10,841 nt of DNA from an uncultured Thermomicrobiales bacterium (GTDB lineage Bacteria; Chloroflexota; Chloroflexia; Thermomicrobiales; UBA6265): contig CADCWI010000011.1 of the NCBI GenBank assembly GCA_902806355.1, positions 1-10,841 of the forward strand, in the 5' to 3' direction. A program made the translations under genes and the position numbers. The notes under the pieces are model-generated. The model saw nothing but the letters and a program-made list of their open reading frames with translations. It searched no databases and had not been told where the DNA came from. Every line of letters begins with the position of its first letter. The stretch's first letter is position 1. Below, one piece after another: positions 1 through 5,551 of the stretch.

Positions 1-125
1 GCGACAACGTGCAGATGGGGGTGGAGCTGATCACGCCGGTGGCGATCGAGGAGGGGCTGCGGTTCGCGATCCGCGAGGGCGGCCGGACCGTCGGCGCCGG
101 CGCCGTCACCCAGATCACCGAGTAG
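1..125 (+). CDS. tuf: Elongation factor Tu, C-terminal end (partial)
   Basis: Forty codons and a TAG stop are present. The first two bases finish a codon begun outside the window. The peptide ends in the pattern typical of EF-Tu domain 3: [20 protein letters not shown], then [18 protein letters not shown]-Tu is the GTPase that delivers aminoacyl-tRNA to the ribosomal A site in the cytosol. Only the last barrel strands of domain 3 are visible, so the GTPase motifs cannot be checked. The next gene is rpmG, about 100 bp downstream, in the tuf-rpmG-tRNA-Trp-secE-nusG order common in bacteria. The family call is very secure. Which tuf copy this is cannot be told from here. Confidence 0.96.
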   Translation, partial: DNVQMGVELITPVAIEEGLRFAIREGGRTVGAGAVTQITE

Positions 126-144
126 ACAACGGATTGATATGAAT

Positions 145-176
145 GGCTTGGCGCACCCCTATCGGTGCGCCAGGCC
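145..176 (+). terminator. Hairpin in tuf-rpmG spacer, possible terminator or processing site
   Basis: Bases 145-157 pair with 164-176 in a 13-bp stem with one G-U pair and a six-base loop. A second stem follows: CCAACG at 187-192 pairs with CGTTGG at 198-203 around a five-base loop. Neither stem is followed by a run of T, so this is not a canonical intrinsic terminator. It could weaken read-through from tuf, mark an RNA processing point or stabilise the tuf 3' end. I see no convincing promoter for rpmG in this spacer. Confidence 0.4.
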
Positions 177-226
177 CAACGGGTGGCCAACGTGCTGCGT
201 TGGTGGCCTTATGAGGATGTAGTACA

Positions 227-397
227 ATGGCCAGGAAGTCGAGGGCAGACCGACCCGTGATCACACTGGAATGCACCGTGTGTCGCGAGCGGAATTACAC
301 AACCGAGAAGAATCGGCGCAACGATCCGGGACGACTGGAACTGAAGAAATTCTGTGTGCGTTGCCGCTCTCATCAACTTCATCGCGAGACTCGATAG
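227..397 (+). CDS. rpmG: 50S ribosomal protein L33
   Basis: This 56-residue protein begins [19 protein letters not shown] and is a component of the large ribosomal subunit. It carries two CxxC pairs, C16-x-x-C19 and C43-x-x-C46, the zinc-ribbon form of L33. The [18 protein letters not shown] stretch is typical of the family, and the length matches the usual 49-56 residues. The ATG at 227 follows a GAGGA element at 213-217. The ATG at 211 runs into a stop after two codons and cannot be used. It lies between tuf and tRNA-Trp, with the tRNA only 24 bp downstream, so the two are probably co-transcribed. The intact cysteines suggest a zinc-binding form; a zinc-free paralogue elsewhere cannot be excluded. 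Confidence 0.95.
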   Translation: MARKSRADRPVITLECTVCRERNYTTEKNRRNDPGRLELKKFCVRCRSHQLHRETR

Positions 398-421
398 GCC
401 AGAAGTTCCCGAGCAGAGCAT

Positions 422-494
<73 letters not shown>

Positions 495-514
495 CCCGGT
501 TTTCAGTCCGAGTC

Positions 515-549
515 GAGGTGGGGCGGAGCCAAACGGCTTGTCCCACCTC
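515..549 (+). terminator. Strong hairpin after tRNA-Trp, probable terminator or attenuator
   Basis: GAGGTGGG at 515-522 pairs perfectly with CCCACCTC at 542-549. Pairing continues inward through G523-T541 and C524-G540 to AGCC/GGCT (527-530 with 535-538) around the loop AAAC. Downstream is TCTCTCTCATT, which is pyrimidine-rich but not a pure T run. It sits 20 bp after the tRNA, so it could end the tuf-rpmG-tRNA transcript or set read-through into secE. The rest of the spacer (550-694) holds a short AAGGGCCCTT palindrome (559-568), and I see no convincing promoter. Confidence 0.5.
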
Positions 550-694
550 TCTCTCATTAAGGGCCCTTGCGGTGCTTAGCCTGTGAGCCGAGCGTTCAAT
601 CCGCCGGCAGGTCAGGTCCCAGTCCGTCTGCTGACGAATGACAAGGGTCCGTCGGCCTGCATGGGAAACCCCGGTCATGTGAAGGATTCGTGTA

Positions 695-1225
695 TTGAGC
701 GCTCAACGACGTTCAGCGACCAAGCGACGATCATCGGGACGGCGATCGGGTCGATCCAGTTCGTCCACAACCCTGCGCCCAGAGGCCCGGCAATCCCCAG
801 TCGCCGTCGCCGATGTGCCGGTAGCCGAGACACTACCTGCTACAGAACAGCCCAAGCGGACGATGAAGGTGAACAAGGCATCGGCAGCAGAGGTCCCGTC
901 GACGCCTTCCGCGTCGGCAATTCCGGATCAGTCGAGATCCAGGTCAAACGGTCGACAGGACCGTACGGCACACGAGCCTCCCAGACGCCGGGAACGTACG
1001 GCACCGGAGCCGGCACGGCGGCGATCGTTCGTCAATACCGACCGCTTCGAAGGGCTCCAGCGCTTTATCCGGGAGACGATGGCTGAGATCAGGAAAGTGA
1101 TCTGGCCGGACCGGGAGACAACCCGGAACCTGACGCTGGTCGTGATCGCGGTTTCGATTGTTTTGGGCATCATGCTGGGTGGCATCGATTACGTATTGTT
1201 CCAACTGTTCGAGGCGCTGCCGTAA
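695..1225 (+). CDS. secE: Preprotein translocase subunit SecE with long basic N-terminal extension
   Basis: SecE clamps SecY in the SecYEG channel that exports unfolded proteins across the inner membrane. The SecE core is residues 118-176: an amphipathic helix RFIRETMAEIRKVIWPD with the conserved W-P at 137-138, then one membrane helix at about 145-168. Single-helix SecE proteins are usually 60-90 residues; this one has 176. Residues 1-115 are rich in Arg, Ser, Pro and Ala and look disordered. They include an 11-residue tandem repeat (RTAHEPPRRRE, then RTAPEPARRRS, residues 90-111). The TTG start at 695 is chosen because GAAGGA (681-686) lies eight bases upstream and an in-frame TGA at 680-682 blocks extension. 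The internal ATG at 863 lacks a good ribosome site. nusG follows 35 bp later, the usual pairing. Confidence 0.93.
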   Translation: MSAQRRSATKRRSSGRRSGRSSSSTTLRPEARQSPVAVADVPVAETLPATEQPKRTMKVNKASAAEVPSTPSASAIPDQSRSRSNGRQDRTAHEPPRRRERTAPEPARRRSFVNTDRFEGLQRFIRETMAEIRKVIWPDRETTRNLTLVVIAVSIVLGIMLGGIDYVLFQLFEALP

Positions 1226-1260
1226 CGCACGGCTCCAACACCAGGCAAGAGGAGGTTCGT

Positions 1261-1860
1261 GTGGCACCCCCGACGTTACGAGAGCGTCTCGCCGCCAAGC
1301 GAGCGGCCGAGACCGGCGATGTCGATTCCGAGAGCGAAGGCCAGTGGTACGTGCTGCACACGTACTCAGGTTATGAGAACAAGGTCAAGAAGACGATCGA
1401 GAGCCGGATCGAGGCCCTCGATATCGGTGATCGGGTGTACGAGATCGTCGTCCCGACGCAGGAAGAGATCGAGATCCGGCAAGGTCAACGACATAACGTG
1501 CAAAAAAAGGTGTTTCCAGGCTACGTCCTCGTTCGCATGGAAATGGACGAGGACACCTGGTACCAGCTTCGGAACACTCCTGGCGTGACCGGTTTCGTCA
1601 GCTCCAACAACAAGCCTGTCCAACTCACGAAGGACGAGGCCGATGGCGTGCTCAAGGGCATGACGGCCGAGCCGCCGAAGGTGAAGATGTCCTTTGCGCT
1701 GGGGGACACGGTTCGCATCATCGATGGCCCGTTCGCGGATTTCCGCGGGGAGATCGATGAGATCAACAACGAGAGGGGCAAGATCAAGGTGCTCGTCTCG
1801 TTCTTCGGCCGTGAAACACCGGTCGAGCTCGATTTTCTCCAGGCGGAGCGGGAAGGTTGA
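1261..1860 (+). CDS. nusG: Transcription termination/antitermination factor NusG
   Basis: NusG binds RNA polymerase near the clamp and links it to Rho or to the ribosome (S10). This 199-residue protein has an N-terminal tail (1-27), an NGN domain (about 28-130) and a C-terminal KOW domain (about 145-199). NGN hallmarks are WYVLHTYSGYENKV, FPGYVLVRM and NTPGVTGFV. The KOW domain has GDTVRIIDGPFADFRG and ends in a VSFFGRETPVELDF strand. The start is GTG at 1261, with GAGGAGG at 1249-1255 five bases upstream. Its tail is longer than in E. coli (181 residues). It lies directly after secE and before rplK, its normal neighbours. Confidence 0.97.
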   Translation: MAPPTLRERLAAKRAAETGDVDSESEGQWYVLHTYSGYENKVKKTIESRIEALDIGDRVYEIVVPTQEEIEIRQGQRHNVQKKVFPGYVLVRMEMDEDTWYQLRNTPGVTGFVSSNNKPVQLTKDEADGVLKGMTAEPPKVKMSFALGDTVRIIDGPFADFRGEIDEINNERGKIKVLVSFFGRETPVELDFLQAEREG

Positions 1861-1890
1861 TGCTCCGTTTCAGCGGGCGGAAGGCCTGTG

Positions 1891-1949
1891 CTGGAACGGA
1901 CATCGATCGTGACGGTCGATAACAATCTCCAGGGTGTCGTGAAACGACA
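1891..1949 (+). promoter_or_regulatory. Structured leader upstream of rplK, possible ribosomal-protein operator
   Basis: In the 104-bp nusG-rplK spacer, CTGGA (1891-1895) pairs with TCCAG (1928-1932). Inside it, ATCGATC (1902-1908) pairs with GGTCGAT (1914-1920), leaving internal loops of six and seven bases. A second hairpin follows at once: TGTCG (1935-1939) with CGACA (1945-1949). It ends one base before the GAAGGA ribosome site of rplK. In E. coli, L1 represses rplK-rplA by binding the mRNA ahead of rplK, so an autoregulatory role is plausible. I do not recognise a clear L1 consensus, and the pairing could be incidental. Confidence 0.35.
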
Positions 1950-1964
1950 GGAAGGATCATTTCG

Positions 1965-2390
1965 TTGGCCAAGAAAATACGCGGGTACGTAAAGCTCCAG
2001 ATTCCGGCCGGGAAGGCGACTCCGGCGCCGCCGATCGGACCGGCGCTCGGGCAGCATGGTGTCGCGATCATGAACTTCTGCAAGGAATACAATGAGCGCA
2101 CCCAGTCAATGGCGGGTCAGATCGTGCCGGTGGTGATCACCATCTACGAGGACCGCTCATTCACCTTCATCACGAAGACGCCGCCCGCAGCCGACCTTTT
2201 GAGGCAGGCTGCCGGCATCCAAAAGGGGTCTGGCAGTCCTCGTGCGACCAAGGTTGGCAAAGTTACGCCAGCGCAAGTTCGCGAGATAGCGGAGCTGAAG
2301 CAGAAGGACCTGAATGCCGTCGATGTCGAAGGCGCGATCAAGCAGGTCGAAGGCACTGCCCGGAGCATGGGGCTCGAAGTCGCGGGTTAG
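1965..2390 (+). CDS. rplK: 50S ribosomal protein L11
   Basis: L11 binds the GTPase-associated region of 23S rRNA and helps factors act on the ribosome. The protein has 141 residues, the standard length. It has the proline-rich N-terminal domain ([20 protein letters not shown], then GQHGV) and the C-terminal rRNA-binding domain ([24 protein letters not shown], ending ARSMGLEV). The start is TTG at 1965, giving the conserved [12 protein letters not shown] terminus, with GAAGGA at 1951-1956 eight bases upstream. It follows nusG by 104 bp and precedes rplA by 67 bp, the canonical L11-L1 pair. Confidence 0.98.
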   Translation: MAKKIRGYVKLQIPAGKATPAPPIGPALGQHGVAIMNFCKEYNERTQSMAGQIVPVVITIYEDRSFTFITKTPPAADLLRQAAGIQKGSGSPRATKVGKVTPAQVREIAELKQKDLNAVDVEGAIKQVEGTARSMGLEVAG

Positions 2391-2417
2391 TTGACGCTCA
2401 CGCAGTGGGCTCAAGGG

Positions 2418-2439
2418 TGGGAGGAGCAACGCTCCGCCA
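2418..2439 (+). promoter_or_regulatory. Hairpin just upstream of rplA
   Basis: GGAGC (2423-2427) pairs with GCTCC (2431-2435) around AAC, extended across a small internal loop by TGG (2418-2420) with CCA (2437-2439). Another fold pairs GTGG (2417-2420) with CCAC (2443-2446). The hairpin ends seven bases before the AGGGAG ribosome site (2447-2452), so it could tune L1 translation. The GGTGGGAGG string loosely recalls the L1-binding stem of 23S rRNA, but the matching second strand is not evident. Confidence 0.25.
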
Positions 2440-2457
2440 GGACCACAGGGAGACATC

Positions 2458-3183
2458 ATGGCAAAGCATGGCAAGAAATATCTGGAAGCCTTGAAGAAGG
2501 TCGATGACGACCGGTTGTATACGGTGGAAGAGGCGTCGACGCTCGTCAAGGAGATCGCGTTCGCCAATTTCGATGAGTCGCTCGAGTTGCATGCCCGTCT
2601 CGGCATCGATCCTCGACAGGCCGACCAGGTCGTACGATCGAACGTCGTGTTGCCGCATGGCTCGGGCAGTCAGGTTCGGGTGCTCGTCTTCGCCGCCGGC
2701 GAAGCGGAACGGGTCGCCCTGGACGCTGGCGCCGATTACGCCGGCACGGATGAGTACGTGCAGCAGATCAACAATGGCTGGCTTGAGTTCGACGCGACGA
2801 TTGCAATGGCTGATCAGATGGGCAAGGTCGGCGGGCTGGGGCGGATCCTGGGTCGCCGGGGCCTGATGCCCAATCCGCGGTCCGGCACCGTGGTCCGCGA
2901 GGTGCAGGATCTCGCTCCGGTGATCAAGGAGCTCAAGGGCGGCCGGGTCGAGTTTCGGAACGACCGCACCGGAAATCTCCATGTCACGTTGGGTAAGAAG
3001 AGCTTCTCCGAAGACCAGATCCGGGACAACCTGCTGGCCGCGATCGATGCCATCAGCCGTGCCAAGCCATCTGGCGTCAAGGGCATCTACTGTCGTACAC
3101 TCAATGTCACGACCACGATGGGTCCGGGCATATCGCTCGATGTAGCGGACAGCCTGTCCAAGGCATCGATGGTCGGACAGTAA
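2458..3183 (+). CDS. rplA: 50S ribosomal protein L1
   Basis: L1 forms the mobile L1 stalk of the large subunit that guides deacylated tRNA out of the E site, and in many bacteria it represses its own operon. The protein has 241 residues, within the usual 225-240 range. Recognisable blocks are MAKHGKKYLEALKKVD at the start, GRILGRRGLMPNPRSGTV at about 128-145 (the family signature region), FRNDRTGNLHVTLGKKSF, and the C-terminal LNVTTTMGPGISLDV. The ATG at 2458 has AGGGAG (2447-2452) five bases upstream. It sits between rplK and rplJ in the conserved order. Confidence 0.98.
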   Translation: MAKHGKKYLEALKKVDDDRLYTVEEASTLVKEIAFANFDESLELHARLGIDPRQADQVVRSNVVLPHGSGSQVRVLVFAAGEAERVALDAGADYAGTDEYVQQINNGWLEFDATIAMADQMGKVGGLGRILGRRGLMPNPRSGTVVREVQDLAPVIKELKGGRVEFRNDRTGNLHVTLGKKSFSEDQIRDNLLAAIDAISRAKPSGVKGIYCRTLNVTTTMGPGISLDVADSLSKASMVGQ

Positions 3184-3207
3184 TCAGGCTCCTCAATCGA
3201 ATATGAT

Positions 3208-3316
3208 CTGGCCTATGACCGTCGGTGCGGCTCGCCGCTTAATTCCCGACCGAGGCTCAGTTGCGTTACCGAACCTTTGCGCTCTGGGCTGTGTCTGCCC
3301 AGAGCGTTTCGTTTTG
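3208..3316 (+). promoter_or_regulatory. rplJ leader with competing structures (L10-leader-like attenuator)
   Basis: Three mutually exclusive folds can be drawn. (1) CTGGCCT (3208-3214) pairs with AGGCTCAG (3253-3260) with one bulged T, enclosing GTCGG/CCGAC (3221-3225 with 3246-3250) and GCGG/CCGC. GA at 3217-3218 lies opposite GA at 3252-3253, as in a kink-turn. (2) GCTCAG (3255-3260) pairs with CTGGGC (3284-3289), followed by GCG/CGC (3263-3265 with 3280-3282). (3) GCTCTGGGC (3281-3289) pairs with GCCCAGAGC (3297-3305) and is followed by GTTTCGTTTTG. Fold 3 looks like an intrinsic terminator, fold 2 disrupts it, and fold 1 disrupts fold 2. This matches the known L10(L12)4 attenuation logic in B. 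subtilis. That L10 binds here is inference. Confidence 0.7.
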
Positions 3317-3368
3317 TCGAGCGGCGGGGCAGAGCCCCATGGAACCCACGAGAGGGGAGGTGAATAAC

Positions 3369-3914
3369 ATGCCCACACAAGTCAAGGCCCAGCAGATCGA
3401 TGATCTTGCTGAACGCCTGCAACGCGCCGAACTGACGATCATCGCTGACTACCGAGGTCTTTCAGTCAGTGCACTGCAGGATCTTCGTGGTCGCCTGCGG
3501 CCAGTAGAAGCCGAGTTCACGATCGCCAAGAACACCCTGACGCGGATCGCGGCCGAGCGGGTAGGGATCGAAGGTCTCGAACCGCATCTCGAAGGGCCAA
3601 GCGCGATCATGTTTGCCTACGGTGATGTCGTCGCGCCGGCGAAGGCAATGAGCGACTTCGCACGTTCGTCCCGCATCCTGCAGGTCAAAGCCGGCGTCAT
3701 GAACAACCAGGTCCTCAGCCAAAGCGACATCGAGGCGATCTCAAGCCTGCCGCCGCGCGAGGAGCTGATCGGCAGATTGGTCGGATTGCTTGCATCTCCG
3801 ATGACGCGCACCGTAGGTGTGCTCAGTGGCCCGTCGCGATCGGTCGCCTATCTGGTGAACGCTCGTCTCGAATCACTGGGTGGTTCAGGAGAGCTGGCGG
3901 AAGCCGCCGATTAG
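3369..3914 (+). CDS. rplJ: 50S ribosomal protein L10
   Basis: L10 anchors the L7/L12 dimers to the ribosome, forming the stalk base with L11. The protein has 181 residues. The N-terminal rRNA-binding domain begins MPTQVKAQQIDDLAERL and includes IIADYRGLSVSALQDLRGRL and FTIAKNTLTRIA. The C-terminal helix (about 150-181) that binds L12 is present. The ATG at 3369 is chosen because a strong GGGAGGTGA (3355-3363) lies five bases upstream. The frame stays open back to a TTG at 3261, but those 36 codons are the leader RNA and do not resemble L10. rplL follows after 89 bp. The structured leader suggests feedback control by L10 itself. Confidence 0.97.
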   Translation: MPTQVKAQQIDDLAERLQRAELTIIADYRGLSVSALQDLRGRLRPVEAEFTIAKNTLTRIAAERVGIEGLEPHLEGPSAIMFAYGDVVAPAKAMSDFARSSRILQVKAGVMNNQVLSQSDIEAISSLPPREELIGRLVGLLASPMTRTVGVLSGPSRSVAYLVNARLESLGGSGELAEAAD

Positions 3915-3915
3915 A

Positions 3916-3982
3916 CAGGACGCTCTGCGGCCATTCACGATAAACGGATCAACGTGGCAAGACAGCCATCACACACGTCCTG
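3916..3982 (+). other. rplJ-rplL spacer with long-range complementarity
   Basis: CAGGACG (3916-3922), one base after the rplJ stop, is an exact reverse complement of CGTCCTG (3976-3982), nine bases before the AAGGAG ribosome site of rplL. A small TGGC/GCCA hairpin (3955-3958 with 3965-3968) lies between. Such a fold could adjust the high L12:L10 output ratio. The seven-base match over 53 bases may be chance. Confidence 0.2.
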
Positions 3983-4003
3983 GAACGATGAAGGAGTATC
4001 ACA

Positions 4004-4390
4004 ATGTCGGACAATCAGCAGTTGATCGAGCAACTTGAGGGCCTTACCGTTCTCCAACTCAACACCCTCGTCAAGGACCTCGAGGAGCGTTGGGGTGTCT
4101 CCGCGGCCGCACCGGTCGCGATGGGTGTCGCCGGGGTTGCCGCCGGAGCAGCCGGGGGAGCGGCGGAAGAGGAAGAGAAGACGGAGTTTGATGTCGTCCT
4201 GACTGAAGTCGGCGCCAACAAGATCCAGGTCATCAAGGCTGTTCGCGAGCTGACGAGCCTCGGCCTCAAGGAAGCCAAGGATGTCGTCGATTCGGCACCG
4301 AAGGCGGTCAAGGAAGGCGTGGCCAAGGACGAGGCGGACGCGGCGAAGGCCAAACTCGAAGAGGCTGGCGCCAAGGTCGAAGTCAAGTAG
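4004..4390 (+). CDS. rplL: 50S ribosomal protein L7/L12
   Basis: L7/L12 dimers form the flexible stalk that recruits and activates translation GTPases. The 128-residue protein has an N-terminal dimerisation helix pair (1-30, [20 protein letters not shown]), an Ala/Gly/Val hinge (about 33-54) followed by an acidic stretch EEEEK, and the C-terminal domain (60-128). The last has the signature [40 protein letters not shown] and a final helix ending EAGAKVEVK. The ATG at 4004 has AAGGAG (3991-3996) seven bases upstream. The next downstream genes are tRNA-Pro and a response regulator, not rpoB. Confidence 0.98.
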   Translation: MSDNQQLIEQLEGLTVLQLNTLVKDLEERWGVSAAAPVAMGVAGVAAGAAGGAAEEEEKTEFDVVLTEVGANKIQVIKAVRELTSLGLKEAKDVVDSAPKAVKEGVAKDEADAAKAKLEEAGAKVEVK

Positions 4391-4438
4391 ACATACGTCC
4401 CTGCTTTGGTGCACCGAGGCGCCAGGGAGATGGCATGG

Positions 4439-4470
4439 CCCCATGCTGACGGGAATTGCCGCGCATGGGG
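4439..4470 (+). terminator. Hairpin after rplL, possible terminator
   Basis: CCCCATGC (4439-4446) pairs with GCATGGGG (4463-4470), and inside it CGG (4450-4452) pairs with CCG (4459-4461). It lies about 50 bp after the rplL stop. No T run follows, so termination by this stem alone is uncertain. Its right half overlaps the -35 region of the predicted tRNA-Pro promoter. Confidence 0.4.
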
Positions 4471-4484
4471 TCCTGCCGTATACT
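4456..4484 (+). promoter_or_regulatory. Sigma-70-type promoter for tRNA-Pro
   Basis: TTGCCG (4456-4461) and TATACT (4479-4484) are separated by 17 bases, the ideal spacing, and match the consensus at four and five of six positions. The expected transcript start near 4491 is about 14 bases before the mature tRNA-Pro 5' end, fitting a short leader removed by RNase P. Confidence 0.65.
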
Positions 4485-4504
4485 GAGCGGGTTATCCAGG
4501 CTTT

Positions 4505-4581
<77 letters not shown>

Positions 4582-4592
4582 GTTCAGCAAGA

Positions 4593-4615
4593 GTGTCCGT
4601 TGCGTGCAGCGGCAC
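4593..4615 (+). terminator. Hairpin downstream of tRNA-Pro
   Basis: GTG (4593-4595) and CCGTTG (4597-4602) pair with CAGCGG (4607-4612) and CAC (4613-4615) around loop CGTG, with a bulged T and one G-T pair. There is no T tract. It may help 3' processing or pausing; the better terminator candidate is at 4673. Confidence 0.3.
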
Positions 4616-4672
4616 CCTCCGTCAACCATGTCGCTCCAAAGGTATTGGTAAACGAATGCAGTGAGCGGCGAA

Positions 4673-4706
4673 GGTCAACGTCTCGTTGATCTAGTTCTTT
4701 TCTTCC
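4673..4706 (+). terminator. Intrinsic terminator upstream of the response regulator
   Basis: GGTCAACG (4673-4680) pairs with CGTTGATC (4684-4691), eight pairs with one G-T, around TCT. It is followed by TAGTTCTTTTCTTCC, a T-rich tail. It likely stops the tRNA-Pro transcript before the next promoter. The right arm is also exactly complementary to GATCAACG at 4735-4742, so an alternative longer fold exists. Confidence 0.55.
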
Positions 4707-4744
4707 TCCATTCCGCTCCGCCAGGCTCCTCCTCGATCAACGGT

Positions 4745-4772
4745 TTGACGTCGGCAGGCGACATGATATTCT
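4745..4772 (+). promoter_or_regulatory. Probable promoter of the ANTAR response regulator
   Basis: TTGACG (4745-4750) and TATTCT (4767-4772) are spaced by 16 bases, close to the sigma-70 consensus. Transcription would start near 4779, just before the GAGGA ribosome site (4780-4784), giving a very short 5' leader. Confidence 0.5.
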
Positions 4773-4794
4773 CTCGTTCGAGGATGTGCGTACG

Positions 4795-5451
4795 ATGAAT
4801 CGTGGTCCCGACACTGCCACCCGCTGGCGCATCATCATCGCGGACGATGAGTCCCTGATCCGCCTCGATCTTCGGGAGATGTTGACGCATCTTGGCTACG
4901 ATGTGATCGGGGAAGCCGACAATGGGCGGTCGGCGATGGACCTTGCCCGACGCCTCCGACCCGATCTGCTGGTGATGGACATCAAGATGCCCGACCTCGA
5001 CGGCATCTCCGCCGCCGAGGAGCTGACGCGCGAGCGCATCGCTCCCGTTGTCCTGGTGACCGCATACTCGGATCAGGGCCTGGTTGAACGAGCGCGCGAA
5101 GCCGGTGTGGTCGGCTACGTCGTCAAGCCGTTTCGGGAAGCCGAGCTGATGCCGGTGATCGAGCTGTCACGCGCCCGGTTCGACGAGTTCCGCACACTCG
5201 AGCAGGAGGTCGGTTCGCTCCGGGACGCGCTCGAGACACGGAAGCTGATCGAGAAAGCCAAAGGTGTGCTGATGGAGGTGCACGAGCTCCGTGAAGCCGA
5301 GGCATTCCACCGAATCCGGAAGACGAGCATGGATGCGCGCAAGTCGATGAAGGAAGTGGCCGAGGCGATCCTGCTTGCCCACGAAATGGAGTTCTCTATC
5401 ACATCGGGTGCCGGTCAGGATGACGACACGGCAGGGGCCAGTGAGTTCTGA
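4795..5451 (+). CDS. Two-domain response regulator: receiver plus ANTAR RNA-binding domain
   Basis: ANTAR regulators act after transcription starts, binding paired hairpins in nascent RNA to prevent termination. From ATG 4795 the protein has 218 residues. The receiver domain is about 13-130, with acidic pocket D17-D18, phospho-acceptor D62 in VMDIKMPDLDG, T89 and K111 in VVKPF. A coiled-coil linker (about 130-148) leads to the ANTAR domain (about 149-195): RKLIEKAKGVLMEVHELREA, then EAFHRIRKTSMDARKSMKEV. The layout resembles PdtaR and other NasT/AmiR-type regulators. ATG 4795 is preferred because GAGGA (4780-4784) is ten bases upstream; GTG 4786 would be one base from it. No histidine kinase is adjacent, so the phosphodonor is unknown. 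The gene appears monocistronic. Confidence 0.93.
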   Translation: MNRGPDTATRWRIIIADDESLIRLDLREMLTHLGYDVIGEADNGRSAMDLARRLRPDLLVMDIKMPDLDGISAAEELTRERIAPVVLVTAYSDQGLVERAREAGVVGYVVKPFREAELMPVIELSRARFDEFRTLEQEVGSLRDALETRKLIEKAKGVLMEVHELREAEAFHRIRKTSMDARKSMKEVAEAILLAHEMEFSITSGAGQDDDTAGASEF

Positions 5452-5481
5452 CACTATTCCGCTGTGACCGTCCAGATCCGA

Positions 5482-5539
5482 GTCAGCTTCATGGAAAGGC
5501 CGGTGAGAATCTTCTCACCGGCCTTTCCATGAAGCTGAC
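5482..5539. terminator. Perfect 28-nt inverted repeat, bidirectional terminator between convergent genes
   Basis: Bases 5482-5509 are an exact reverse complement of 5512-5539, with TC between, so the RNA would form about 27 base pairs with a tetraloop. The core AAAGGCCGGTGAG...CTCACCGGCCTTT has the A-tract, GC stem and T-tract form of a two-way intrinsic terminator. The outer arms (GTCAGCTTCATGG and its complement) extend it much further than termination needs. It lies 30 bp after the response regulator stop and 12 bp from the cdaR stop on the other strand, so it probably ends both transcripts. Confidence 0.85.
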
Positions 5540-5551
5540 CACTCCGGTGGG

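Noticed and set aside
200..228. TTGGTG, 17 bases, TACAAT: promoter-like pair before rpmG
   Set aside because: The -10 overlaps the rpmG start codon, so the transcript would begin inside the gene. Probably chance.
583..1086. Plus-strand frame of 167 codons overlapping secE
   Set aside because: It has no recognisable family and no good ribosome site, and it is out of frame with the clear SecE core.
3202..3207. TATGAT as a -10 element for rplJ
   Set aside because: There is no matching -35, and transcription from it would start after the first strand of the leader's 5' domain.
3261..3368. A 36-codon N-terminal extension of L10
   Set aside because: The extra codons coincide with the structured leader and do not resemble L10. 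The strong ribosome site at 3355-3363 fixes the start at 3369.
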